From assembly GCA_964626905.1 (NCBI GenBank), contig CAZVHA010000006.1:1-64000 (forward strand): 64,000 nucleotides of DNA. The letters are read 5' to 3'. The notes under the pieces were generated by a model, which saw only the letters and a list, made by a program, of their open reading frames with translations, searched no databases and was not told where the DNA came from. The stretch's first letter is position 1. Every line of letters starts with the position of its first letter. This document shows positions 1 to 7,768 of the stretch, one piece after another. Made by a program: the position numbers and the translations under genes. Source of the DNA: REEB52 sp964626905. Lineage in GTDB: Bacteria; Chlamydiota; Chlamydiia; Chlamydiales; SM23-39.

Positions 1-55
1 CGTCGTTGGGGACCCCGTCTCGCCCCTTCCGACGAGGCGTCGTTGGGGACCCCGT
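1..55. repeat. Two GC-rich 18-bp direct repeats at the window edge
   Basis: The 18-mer CGTCGTTGGGGACCCCGT occurs at 1-18 and again, identical, at 38-55 (period 37). It contains the self-complementary core GGGGACCCC, and the spacer with the second copy holds CGACG..CGTCG, so the stretch can fold. It is much more GC-rich than its surroundings. The reverse complement (CGGGGTCCCC followed by ACGCCTCG) resembles the interior of the inverted-repeat element at 4872-5050 (CGGGGTCCCC then ACGCATCG). It lies just beyond the 3' end of the epimerase gene, so it may be a fragment of a dispersed repeat. The window cuts off its left side. Confidence 0.5.
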
Positions 56-80
56 GTGCCTCGCTGGCGCTAGTTGTCAC

Positions 81-1235
81 CTATTTGCATGCCGGGCTAA
101 TAGAAGCGGGCGGCAAAACTCTTTGGACGGTACACCCTAAGGGAGGTTTGAAATGTAGGTCTTTTCCTGTTTGTTTGTGTTTTTGGATTGAAAGCCACTC
201 GCTTTCAATCATCGTTCGCAAATCTGAATGTTGCGGAGTAAACTGCAGAACTGCGGCAGCTTTTCGTATTTCTGCAACCGATTCAGGTACATCCCCTTTT
301 CTAGGCTGACCTAACGTATATGGCACTTTTTTCCCGACCACATTCTCAATTTCTTGGATGATATCGAGAACAGAATACCCTTTACCCGAACCTAAATTCA
401 ACTCATCGCTCTTTTTTTCTTCAAATAAATACTGCAACGAAAGCACATGTGCTCTAGCTAAATCTAAAACATGGATGTAATCGCGAATTGCTGTGCCATC
501 TGGAGTCGGGTAATTCGTTCCAAAGACACTCAAAGGGTCATCTGGATGCAGCGCTGCTAGGATTCCCTTTGGAATCAAGAAACCCAAAGACTGATTCGAT
601 CTTCTTAGTCCAGATTCTATATCCACTCCTGCTGCATTAAAGTATCTTAAAATCATATAATTCAGCGAATGGGTAGAAGCGTAATCCTGAATTATTCTCT
701 CTATCATAAACTTACTTCTGGCATACGGATTGGTCGGAGCTTGAGGGCAAGATTCAGAGATTGGGCTCTTCAAACAATCGCCATAAACAGTACACGAACT
801 CGAAAAAACCAAATTTTTCACCTGGAACTTTATCATCATGTTCAATAGATTAATAGAACCAGAAACATTATTCGTATAATATTTTGAAGGATTGGCCACC
901 GCTTCTCCAATATTGCAAAATCCTGCCAAATGTATGATCGCAACCGGCTTATATTCTTCGAAAACCCGCTCTAATCTTTTCACATCAAGCAGATCCCCCA
1001 CAACAAGTGGCCCCCATTTTACAAGAGATTTATCTCCAATCACTAACGAGTCATACGTCACTGGAATAAATCCAGCATCACTAAGTGCCTTACATGTATG
1101 GCTTCCTATATAACCTGCACCCCCAGTTACTAAGATAGTTTTTTGCGCATTACCAAAAAGGGACCCAGAAAACAAGAGAACTGAGACCAAACAACAGGCA
1201 GCCAAATCTATAAGACTTTTCACACAAGAACCCAA
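81..1235 (-). CDS. galE: UDP-glucose 4-epimerase-like protein with N-terminal leader
   Basis: Short-chain dehydrogenase/extended-type sugar epimerase. The NAD-binding TGGAGYIG motif lies at about residues 37-44, followed by the GalE-type SSSCTVYG (catalytic Ser/Thr region) and the YxxxK motif in NPYARSK. The family interconverts UDP-glucose and UDP-galactose. Unusually, about 30 residues precede the Rossmann fold and include a hydrophobic run ending in SLFGNA, like a Sec signal peptide or membrane anchor; ordinary GalE starts directly at the Rossmann strand. There is no ATG before the motif: TTG at 1235 is used here, but a good Shine-Dalgarno AGGAG (1256-1260) sits 5 nt before an in-frame ATA codon (1248-1250). 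Length 384 aa against about 340 for GalE, the excess being the leader and a short C-terminal tail. First gene of a carbohydrate island. UDP-hexose specificity is not shown by the sequence. Confidence 0.85.
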   Translation of the reverse strand: MGSCVKSLIDLAACCLVSVLLFSGSLFGNAQKTILVTGGAGYIGSHTCKALSDAGFIPVTYDSLVIGDKSLVKWGPLVVGDLLDVKRLERVFEEYKPVAIIHLAGFCNIGEAVANPSKYYTNNVSGSINLLNMMIKFQVKNLVFSSSCTVYGDCLKSPISESCPQAPTNPYARSKFMIERIIQDYASTHSLNYMILRYFNAAGVDIESGLRRSNQSLGFLIPKGILAALHPDDPLSVFGTNYPTPDGTAIRDYIHVLDLARAHVLSLQYLFEEKKSDELNLGSGKGYSVLDIIQEIENVVGKKVPYTLGQPRKGDVPESVAEIRKAAAVLQFTPQHSDLRTMIESEWLSIQKHKQTGKDLHFKPPLGCTVQRVLPPASISPACK

Positions 1236-1426
1236 TAAAATCGTGTCTATTGTAGCTCCTGATTGACTTTTGTTCTAGGCAAAAGTGATGACCCGATGAA
1301 TAAGTTGGCAACGAATAGCAGAACTTTTCCGCCTCAATCGACACAAAAAGCCAAAGTCACTCTCTCTTGACATATAATGACGATCTACCTATACAGGTGT
1401 ACTTCCTGAAAAAGGTGAGTCAAGCC

Positions 1427-2203
1427 ATGAAACATGGGGGTTTGTTGCTCTACGTCCTGATTATCCCGGCATTCGCATTGAGCATTTCTGCTGCTGCCAG
1501 TCAAACAGATGTCTCTTTCAACTCATTGTGGTTTGAGAACATCTCACAAAAACGTCTGTATTCTCAAGCAGACCAAGATAAATTTGTTTACTTAATTCTT
1601 TATGGTTTATTGGGAAAGCAAGATAAAGGTTGCTATTTAGAAATCGGAGCTGGAGAACCAATTCACATCAATAACACCTACTTTCTTGAGACTTCTATGG
1701 GGTGGAATGGGCTCAGCATCGACATCTCTGATGATTTGTCAAAACGTTGGTATGCCGCGAGAAAAAACCCCTTACTATCACAAGATGCTCTCAGCGTAAA
1801 CTATTCCGATATTTTGCGAACATTTCCAAAAGTAATTGACTATTTATCTCTAGACATTGACGGGTATTATGATGTAGTCTTGCAGCTTTTAATCGAAACC
1901 AATCACATTTTTAAGATAATAACAATTGAGCACGATTTTTATCGTTATGGCGATTTATATAGAACTAAGGAACGAGAGATTCTTACCCGATCTGGCTATT
2001 ATTTGGTATGTGCGGACGTATCGAACGCTGGGCACCCTTTTGAAGACTGGTGGATACATCCAGATTTCTTTCCCTCGGATATTTTCTCTGAGCTCGTTTC
2101 TCTAAACCTTCGCGAACTAGATTCCGCGGAAGTCATCCAAAAAGTCGGAAGCTTATACCGGCGCCACGAATTTGAGCAAGGCTCTGCGCCGGTGCCAAAA
2201 TAG
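1427..2203 (+). CDS. Secreted FkbM-like SAM-dependent methyltransferase
   Basis: 258 aa from the ATG at 1427, chosen because GGTGA lies 8 nt upstream (1414-1418); an upstream in-frame start would add 20 residues and bury the leader. Residues 1-24 form a signal peptide (hydrophobic core LLLYVLIIPAFALSI, then AAAS). The body has a class I SAM-binding motif (YLEIGAGEP) followed by an acidic strand end (LSIDIS) and the DYLSLDIDG block typical of FkbM-like O-methyltransferases, which often act on sugars or glycolipids. It is transcribed away from the epimerase and converges with the next methyltransferase. The substrate is unknown. A SAM enzyme with an export signal is odd because no periplasmic SAM pool is known; export to the host is an inference. 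Confidence 0.7.
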   Translation: MKHGGLLLYVLIIPAFALSISAAASQTDVSFNSLWFENISQKRLYSQADQDKFVYLILYGLLGKQDKGCYLEIGAGEPIHINNTYFLETSMGWNGLSIDISDDLSKRWYAARKNPLLSQDALSVNYSDILRTFPKVIDYLSLDIDGYYDVVLQLLIETNHIFKIITIEHDFYRYGDLYRTKEREILTRSGYYLVCADVSNAGHPFEDWWIHPDFFPSDIFSELVSLNLRELDSAEVIQKVGSLYRRHEFEQGSAPVPK

Positions 2204-2219
2204 TTGAACTTAAGTAGAT

Positions 2220-2912
2220 CTATTTCCTGTACAAAAAGTACTCATCCTTTGAACGTTTCTCATCCTTAATGCAATGCTGAGCCAAAAACTCCCTGGCTTT
2301 CGTCGTAGTTTCCCAATTTGCATCGTCAAACCAGATATACCCCCCCCTTTTAACTTTTGGAAAGTACATCTGCGCATCAAAAAGAGCTGCGTTTTCTGTG
2401 TGATTGCCATCTATGTGCAAAATATCGATTGACTCATCATCAAATTGAGATAATGCCGTAGCCCCTGTCATACGCAAGACAACACAGTACTGCCTTAACT
2501 GAAAACGACCCAGCATTTTTAGAAATTCTCTGTAAATTCCTTCCAGATCAACATTGTTCCACCACTGATAATTTGCATCATCACGAGAATATCCAGTCAA
2601 ACAATCATCATTCACCCAAGGATCAATGGCATATACTCTGCCCCGACTATTAAATTTTAGAGCACTTGCAGTTGGATAGATAGACGATCCCCCAAATACC
2701 CCCACTTCCACACATACATCTGGTTTTACTTCAAATATCAAATCCATCATATCTTTCGCTTTACTCTCTTTACACCATCCATGAATACTGCTCTGAAAAG
2801 AGAGGACTTTTTTTTGATAGTCGTCCCAATTTGTAATTTTACTGAAATCGCCAACTTTTGCTTGGATTACACTAGCAACAATCAACACCAGAAATTTAAT
2901 CAAAAAATTCAT
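2220..2912 (-). CDS. Secreted class I SAM-dependent methyltransferase
   Basis: 230 aa. The start at 2912 is preferred because GAGG precedes it by 7 nt and the protein then opens with a clean signal peptide (MNFLIKFLVLIVASVIQA, then KVGDF). The SAM-binding glycine loop is VEVGVFGGSS, followed by RVYAIDPW (acidic end of strand 2) and IDILHIDGNHT, the pattern of Methyltransf_24-type enzymes that often modify sugars or macrolide-like compounds. The protein ends with FLYRK shortly after the last helix. It probably forms a transcription unit with the GT25 genes on the same strand, 35 nt downstream of the first. It is the second leader-bearing methyltransferase in this cluster but is not closely similar to the first. 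Substrate unknown. Confidence 0.7.
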   Translation of the reverse strand: MNFLIKFLVLIVASVIQAKVGDFSKITNWDDYQKKVLSFQSSIHGWCKESKAKDMMDLIFEVKPDVCVEVGVFGGSSIYPTASALKFNSRGRVYAIDPWVNDDCLTGYSRDDANYQWWNNVDLEGIYREFLKMLGRFQLRQYCVVLRMTGATALSQFDDESIDILHIDGNHTENAALFDAQMYFPKVKRGGYIWFDDANWETTTKAREFLAQHCIKDEKRSKDEYFLYRK

Positions 2913-2946
2913 TTCAAAACCTCGTTCTTTCTTCAACTTGACTAGA

Positions 2947-3870
2947 TTAATTTATTTTACGATAATTAGGGGCTCCATTATCTGAAGAAGCATTGATCAT
3001 TGTAGAAACAACATCATACTTTAAAGTAAAAAGACGTATACCCTCTGGCAAAGTAAATTCCATGTCATAGGGGAGAAAAATCTGTCGGCTATTAAAAAAG
3101 TCTAAAATTTTCCTCATGCCTGAGCGTCTTACTATCATCGAATAAGCGCCGTATCTAGAACCAACTCGCCGAAAACTCCTATTAATATCTTGTTTCAGGG
3201 TAAACTTGCTCTCTTTCAAATTGGGGATATTTGGCCTCCAAGCATAAGCAGCACAAGGGACATACTGCCCACTATTCGCTTTTGTATCTGGATCAGTAAA
3301 CAAGATATCCCACCCACTTTTCCCAACAATCGAATCCAATTCCACAATAAGATCGGATAGAACGCGCGGGTCGCGAACCACCTCAATATCATCCTCCATG
3401 ACCCAAATTGTTTTATAGCCAGAATCATATGCATCTCGCAGTATAGATAAGTGGCTGAGGACAATTCCAATTGCTCCGCGTGACATACAATGGCTAAAAT
3501 AAACCTTATTCTTGACACTCATCACCTCATGCATGGCTTCACCATCGCCATCAACTGGATAAAACGTCCCCCAGTGTCCCTGACCCATAGCCGGGGAGTA
3601 GCGAGTTCCCAGAGTATTGACGTCCTGTAGAGAAAGTTTCCATCCATTGACAGCTGAAAATCGGTAGGGGAAAATTCCGTAGGGAGATAATTGAGAAGCG
3701 CTGGCCTGAAATTTTTCAGGTCTTTCATCCAAATTGATCATGTAGATGTAATCTATATTCCCAATTCGACTTAGGCCCGTCTTATCGGTGATTTTTCTGA
3801 GATAGTCGTTCACATTTGAAAAGACCACCCCACTTAAAGCAATAAAAGCACAAAGAACAATTTGCCACAT
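2947..3870 (-). CDS. GT25-family glycosyltransferase with signal peptide
   Basis: 307 aa with ATG start at 3870. Residues 1-19 are a signal peptide (MWQIVLCAFIALSGVVFSN). The GT25 hallmark is at 41-53 (YIYMINLDERPEK), then FSAVNGWKLS, SHCMSRGAIGIVLSH and the acidic metal/nucleotide-sugar motif MEDDIE (EDD at 159-161), then GWDILFTD. GT25 includes bacterial LPS galactosyltransferases and animal procollagen galactosyltransferases acting in the ER. It is the downstream copy of a tandem pair with the gene at 3959-5065; the two share most blocks almost unchanged. Acceptor and donor sugars cannot be read from the sequence. The leader suggests action outside the bacterial cytosol. Confidence 0.85.
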   Translation of the reverse strand: MWQIVLCAFIALSGVVFSNVNDYLRKITDKTGLSRIGNIDYIYMINLDERPEKFQASASQLSPYGIFPYRFSAVNGWKLSLQDVNTLGTRYSPAMGQGHWGTFYPVDGDGEAMHEVMSVKNKVYFSHCMSRGAIGIVLSHLSILRDAYDSGYKTIWVMEDDIEVVRDPRVLSDLIVELDSIVGKSGWDILFTDPDTKANSGQYVPCAAYAWRPNIPNLKESKFTLKQDINRSFRRVGSRYGAYSMIVRRSGMRKILDFFNSRQIFLPYDMEFTLPEGIRLFTLKYDVVSTMINASSDNGAPNYRKIN

Positions 3871-3958
3871 AAGCTACCCCAATTTGTAGTTCCCGATCGA
3901 ACCCGATTTTAGAAAACAGACATCGTATCTCAAACAAGGAAAATAGGAAAGCAAATAT

Positions 3959-5065
3959 TTACCTGATGTAATTTGGGCCCCCATTATCAGAGATCGCCTT
4001 TGGCATAGTGGATACGATATCCTCCATTACGGTAAAAAGGCGAATGTCGTCTGGCAAAACAAACTCCATATCGTAAGGGAGAAAAATTTCACGTGTCCTA
4101 AAAAAATCGAGCATTTTTTTCATACCCGAGCGACTTACTAGCATCGAATAGGCTCCGTAACGGGCAGCTATCTGCCTTATATTGGAACTTATTTTGCGAA
4201 CTTTACCAAATTTTTGACTATTGATGTGTTGAATACCTGGTCTCCAAGCATATCCCGAACACGGAACATATTTGCCATCTTGTCCCTTCGTGTCGCGATC
4301 GGTAAACAAAATATCCCACCCTTTTTTCCCCACCAGTACATTAATCTCATCGATCAAACTGGAAATAATATGGGGATTGCGAATCACCTCAATATCGTCT
4401 TCCATGACCCAAATCGTCTCATATCTCGATTTATAAGCATCTTGCAGTATAGATAAGTGGCTAAGGACAATTCCAATTGCTCCGCGTGACATGCAATGAG
4501 AGAAGTAAATCTTATCCAGACCGCCCATTACTTCATGAAAGGGCTCACCGTTCCCATCAAGTAAATAGCGCGTTCCCCATACGTCCTTTCTCATCCAAGG
4601 CTTATATGGAGTTCCTAAGTTATTGATCTGCTCCAAAGATAATTTCCAACCATTCACAGCTGAAAATCGGTATGGATAAATCCCATAGGGGGCTAATTGC
4701 TCTAAACTCAATTGGTATTTTTCGGGTCTTTCATCCAGATTGATCATATAAATATAATCTACATTTCTTATTTGGTGTCCTGCAGATTTATCGGTTATTT
4801 TTTTGACGTGACTCAAAACATCGGAATAGGCTACAGAAACAAAAGACAAAAAGACAAGCAAGCGATATACACAAGTGAGCTCAAAAGTGGGGAATTTGCC
4901 AAGGAGGCGACCCAAATTTGAGGAAGGCGCAGCCGACGCCGAAGGCCCTCCGGGGTCCCCGAAAACGCATCGTTTTTGGGGTGAGGTGCAGGCGAACTCA
5001 AATTTGGTGGCTGTCCGACGCTTACAAAAACTAACTCTTGAGTTCACTTGACAATAGGCAAGCAT
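3959..5065 (-). CDS. GT25-family glycosyltransferase, 5' end rebuilt by inserted repeat
   Basis: Paralogue of the adjacent GT25 gene: YIYMINLDERPEK, FSAVNGWKLS, SHCMSRGAIGIVLSH and MEDDIE are all present. Aligned with its neighbour, the ancestral protein began near YRLLVFLSFVSVAYSDV, a signal peptide. Today no ATG or GTG lies there. Instead the frame is open through a 179-bp inverted-repeat element (4872-5050) to an ATG at 5065 with an ideal Shine-Dalgarno GGAGG (5073-5077, spacing 7). Read this way the product has 368 aa, with about 65 element-encoded residues before the hydrophobic segment, which would become an internal signal anchor. Internal initiation at a TTG near 4856 would give the short leader form. 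Which start is used is unknown; the catalytic part is intact. Confidence 0.75.
   Translation of the reverse strand: MLAYCQVNSRVSFCKRRTATKFEFACTSPQKRCVFGDPGGPSASAAPSSNLGRLLGKFPTFELTCVYRLLVFLSFVSVAYSDVLSHVKKITDKSAGHQIRNVDYIYMINLDERPEKYQLSLEQLAPYGIYPYRFSAVNGWKLSLEQINNLGTPYKPWMRKDVWGTRYLLDGNGEPFHEVMGGLDKIYFSHCMSRGAIGIVLSHLSILQDAYKSRYETIWVMEDDIEVIRNPHIISSLIDEINVLVGKKGWDILFTDRDTKGQDGKYVPCSGYAWRPGIQHINSQKFGKVRKISSNIRQIAARYGAYSMLVSRSGMKKMLDFFRTREIFLPYDMEFVLPDDIRLFTVMEDIVSTMPKAISDNGGPNYIR
4872..5050. mobile_element. MITE-like inverted-repeat element (179 bp)
   Basis: Outer terminal inverted repeats of 17 bp: CAAGTGAGCTCAAAAGT at 4872-4888 and the complement of CAAGTGAACTCAAGAGT at 5034-5050 (15 of 17 match). 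A nested perfect inverted repeat CCAAATTTGAG lies at 4912-4922 and 4997-5007. The centre is GC-rich and contains CGGGGTCCCCG. The element is flanked by ACA on both sides (4869-4871 and 5051-5053), a possible 3-bp target duplication. It encodes no transposase and lies in the 5' end of a glycosyltransferase gene, whose frame it leaves open. The features fit a non-autonomous miniature transposon; the family is not recognised. Confidence 0.7.
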
Positions 5066-5214
5066 GAATAATCCTCCAGCTACACGATTATGAGAGAACA
5101 TAATCTTAGCTGAAAAATAAAAAAAGGGAATTTTTTAGATATGCAGAAGAGATGGTTGAGCAAATTTCCAATATGCGATACAATCTGTTTTTTTAGGAAA
5201 CATAGAGCCAGAAA

Positions 5215-6375
5215 ATGCTTTACTTTCTAATAATCACTCAGTTCTTTTTAACAGTCTACCTAATGTTAAAGTTTCGCAATTTAAGAAGAAGCATTCATAA
5301 AGCGCAAGATAAATCAGCCCTGATGAGAACCAAAATGGATCGGATACTCCATGAGCTGAATCTATCCTTTGAAATTGCCTATCAAAATCGCAAACTTCCG
5401 CTTCCCTTATTGCACGTTCCTCTTGCAGATGAGTTGGGAATCGTCACTGCGGTTAAAACTGTGAAATTGTCCTCTGCAAAAAATGCCTACAACGCATCGA
5501 TTGTAAAAGATGGGAGCGGATATCTCCTATTTTTTCGCTACGATCACCCAAATTCTCTTGGAAAAGGCTTCCCTCACTTTGCAAATATCGGTTGCATTGG
5601 ACTGGGAACTGATTTTACCACTTTAGACATCCAACACACTCAAATTGACACTGATAGCGAGTTCTCCGAGGATGCCAGGGTATTTGAAAATGGGGGAAAA
5701 CACTACCTTCTTTTCAATGATCTCATTCACAATTCTAAAGATTCCAGAGGCATGTGCATTGCTCCCATTGATTTGAGGAAAAGAAACTTAAGGAAAGTGA
5801 CTTCATTGAATCTAAACCTTTCGAGGATCGAAAAAAATTGGACCCCCTTTTCCTATGATGCTCAAATCCATTTTCTCTACTCGATTTATCCGCAGAAAAT
5901 CTATTCTCTTCCCCACCTTGAAAAAAACGGCCTCATTTCGATCGATTCTACTTTTTCTGATCCTCAATGGCCCAAAATGTGGGGTCCTTTGCGTGGGGGC
6001 ACTCCCGCCATTCTCGTAGATGGGCAATACCTCGCCTTTTTCCACAGCTCTTTTGAAGATTGCAACGGCGTTCTTTGGTACATCATGGGGGCTTATACTT
6101 TTGAGTCTATTCCTCCTTTTCGAATCTCTGCTATTTCTCCCCACCCCATTTTGTATAAGGGGATCTACGGTACTGATCATCTACCAATGGCAAATCCCAA
6201 AGTGCGCTCGATTTATCCAACTGGTTTTGTCTTGGATCATGATGCTGATCTCATCCATCTCTCCTGCGGAGAAAACGATTCTGCGATCAAAATCATCACA
6301 ATGGACAAAAATGCCCTCTTAAAAAGTTTAAAACCAACCTCTTCACTAGCGAAAAAAGAACTTCAAACGATTTGA
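5215..6375 (+). CDS. Membrane-anchored GH130-like glycosidase/phosphorylase
   Basis: 386 aa. An N-terminal transmembrane segment (about residues 2-18) is followed by a basic, probably helical stretch and then a five-bladed beta-propeller type domain. Motifs match the GH130/DUF377 family (mannoside phosphorylases and beta-1,2-mannosidases): SEDARVF, KNWTPF, a GGTPAI block with YLAFFHSS after it, YIMGAYTFE, PHPIL, and a C-terminal IHLSCGENDSAIK block. The family cleaves or phosphorolyses beta-mannosides or related sugars. ATG at 5215; a short purine run precedes it. It closes the carbohydrate island, and the anchor places it at the membrane, consistent with a role in trimming an exported or host glycan. 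The exact substrate is not evident. Confidence 0.6.
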   Translation: MLYFLIITQFFLTVYLMLKFRNLRRSIHKAQDKSALMRTKMDRILHELNLSFEIAYQNRKLPLPLLHVPLADELGIVTAVKTVKLSSAKNAYNASIVKDGSGYLLFFRYDHPNSLGKGFPHFANIGCIGLGTDFTTLDIQHTQIDTDSEFSEDARVFENGGKHYLLFNDLIHNSKDSRGMCIAPIDLRKRNLRKVTSLNLNLSRIEKNWTPFSYDAQIHFLYSIYPQKIYSLPHLEKNGLISIDSTFSDPQWPKMWGPLRGGTPAILVDGQYLAFFHSSFEDCNGVLWYIMGAYTFESIPPFRISAISPHPILYKGIYGTDHLPMANPKVRSIYPTGFVLDHDADLIHLSCGENDSAIKIITMDKNALLKSLKPTSSLAKKELQTI

Positions 6376-6378
6376 AAT

Positions 6379-7329
6379 TCACCCGATTTTCAAAACAATC
6401 TTTCCCGAGGTATGTCCTTTTCTGATTTCTTCAATCGCTAAAATGGCCTCGTCCAACTTAAAAACTTGGATCTTGGGGGGGACTACTTTGCCTTGGTCAA
6501 AAAGTTTGGCTATTGCTCGCAAGCTTTGACCGCTCGGGTAGACGAAATGGTAACTCGCTTCCACCTGAAATTTTTCGGCAAGAGTTGTGTTGGGAGCTTC
6601 CAAAAGGCTCACCAGTCGCCCCCCTTGCTTTAAAACCTCAAAACTTTTTGTGTAAATATCTTTGCCGAGGGTATCAAACACCACTTCAATTCCAAACGGA
6701 TGGTTTTTTCGAATCTCATCGACAAAGTTCACATTTCGGTAGTCAATGACCTCATCTGCCCCGAGTTGTTTTACATATTTTTCTTTCTCTTTACTCGCGG
6801 TAACGATGACATAGGCCCCCGAAAATTTAGCCCATTGAATTGCAAAACTACCAACTCCACCTCCACCCGCATGGATCAATATTTTTTCATCGGGTTTTAA
6901 GTGCGCCTTTTCAAAAAGCGATTGCCAGGCAGTCAGACCAGAGAGGGGAACTGCGGCCGCTTCTGCCATCGATAAACTTTGAGGGACAATGGCGATATCT
7001 GAAGCTAATACCGTCAAATATTGGGCAAAACTGCCATGTTGGACTGTCGGCTTTCGGCAATAAGTGTAAATTTTATCCCCAATAGAAACGCCAGTTGCAT
7101 TTTTCCCAAGTGAGTGAACGCTCCCTGAGGCCTCCCATCCCAAAATGAGGGGAAATTGGTGCGGCAGCCTCTCTTTCAAAAGCCCTTGGGCAACTTTTCC
7201 ATCCACCGGATTGACCCCTGCATATTCTACCGCAATGCTCACCTCACCTTCACCCGGTTCGGGTTTGGGCAACTGCCCCACTTTAATATTGCCTTGCGGT
7301 GCAAACGATTCGATATAGACAGCTTTCAC
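6379..7329 (-). CDS. Zinc-free MDR-type quinone/NADP oxidoreductase
   Basis: 316-aa medium-chain dehydrogenase/reductase resembling NADPH:quinone oxidoreductase. GroES-like domain with EYAGVNPVDGKVAQG and LGWEASGSV, then a Rossmann domain with the nucleotide loop HAGGGGVGSFAIQ and the DEVIDYRN signature. The Cys ligands of zinc alcohol dehydrogenases are absent. Starts with GTG at 7329, sharing one base with the TAG stop of the upstream gene, so translation is probably coupled; AAGGTC lies just before. It converges with the GH130-like gene, with 3 nt between the stop codons. Probably a cytosolic NADPH-dependent detoxification enzyme; the substrate is unknown. Confidence 0.8.
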   Translation of the reverse strand: MKAVYIESFAPQGNIKVGQLPKPEPGEGEVSIAVEYAGVNPVDGKVAQGLLKERLPHQFPLILGWEASGSVHSLGKNATGVSIGDKIYTYCRKPTVQHGSFAQYLTVLASDIAIVPQSLSMAEAAAVPLSGLTAWQSLFEKAHLKPDEKILIHAGGGGVGSFAIQWAKFSGAYVIVTASKEKEKYVKQLGADEVIDYRNVNFVDEIRKNHPFGIEVVFDTLGKDIYTKSFEVLKQGGRLVSLLEAPNTTLAEKFQVEASYHFVYPSGQSLRAIAKLFDQGKVVPPKIQVFKLDEAILAIEEIRKGHTSGKIVLKIG

Positions 7330-7748
7330 TATTTGACCTTCTGCAAACGGGATGCTGGAGGCTTTTTTTCAAGCTTTTGCTTAGGCGCGCAGAAATGGCT
7401 TCCATTACAGAAGGTCGCCTTCACATAGGCTCCCGGAGAGACATTGGTGCACATCGAAAAAATACCCTCAGATGGACACTGCCATATCACTGTATAGGGA
7501 GTGATCGAAATGTTGGGAGTGCCGGGCCTTTCATAAGACATCGGGTATAAATTGGTCGTAAAATTCTTCTGCTGACCTGGTTGGACAGAAAATTGTCCTA
7601 AATAACTCCCATCGGATGCCTGGATCACAGCCGTTAAAATCATCGTCGTGTCATTGTGCAAAAGCAAGGTCCCCTCTGTTGTGGTTGAGGTCATGAGATA
7701 AAAAGGGATCATCATGAAAAAAAATAGGACCTTCATAGACCCATCCAT
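7329..7748 (-). CDS. Small secreted protein of unknown function
   Basis: Up to 139 aa; ATG at 7748 or, giving a better leader, ATG at 7736 (MKVLFFFMMIPFYLMTS). A signal peptide is followed by a small beta-rich domain with four cysteines in its C-terminal half (IWQCPSEG, SMCTN, TFCNG, HFCAP), which could form two disulfides. The tail is lysine-rich (KQKLEKKPP). No known domain is recognised. Its stop overlaps the start of the oxidoreductase gene by one base, and the oppA gene lies 20 nt upstream on the same strand, so the three probably form one transcript. Likely periplasmic or surface-exposed. Confidence 0.65.
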   Translation of the reverse strand: MDGSMKVLFFFMMIPFYLMTSTTTEGTLLLHNDTTMILTAVIQASDGSYLGQFSVQPGQQKNFTTNLYPMSYERPGTPNISITPYTVIWQCPSEGIFSMCTNVSPGAYVKATFCNGSHFCAPKQKLEKKPPASRLQKVK

Positions 7749-7768
7749 ATTCGAATGAGATTAAAACT

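Noticed and set aside
43..309. 88-aa plus-strand frame at the left edge
   Set aside because: Antisense to the 3' end of the epimerase gene, with no Shine-Dalgarno or recognisable protein; the repeat at 1-55 is its only special feature.
1150..1344. 64-aa minus-strand frame with an ATG overlapping the epimerase leader, possible frameshifted true start
   Set aside because: It reads the leader in another frame and would need a frameshift; the ATA/TTG options in the right frame explain the data better.
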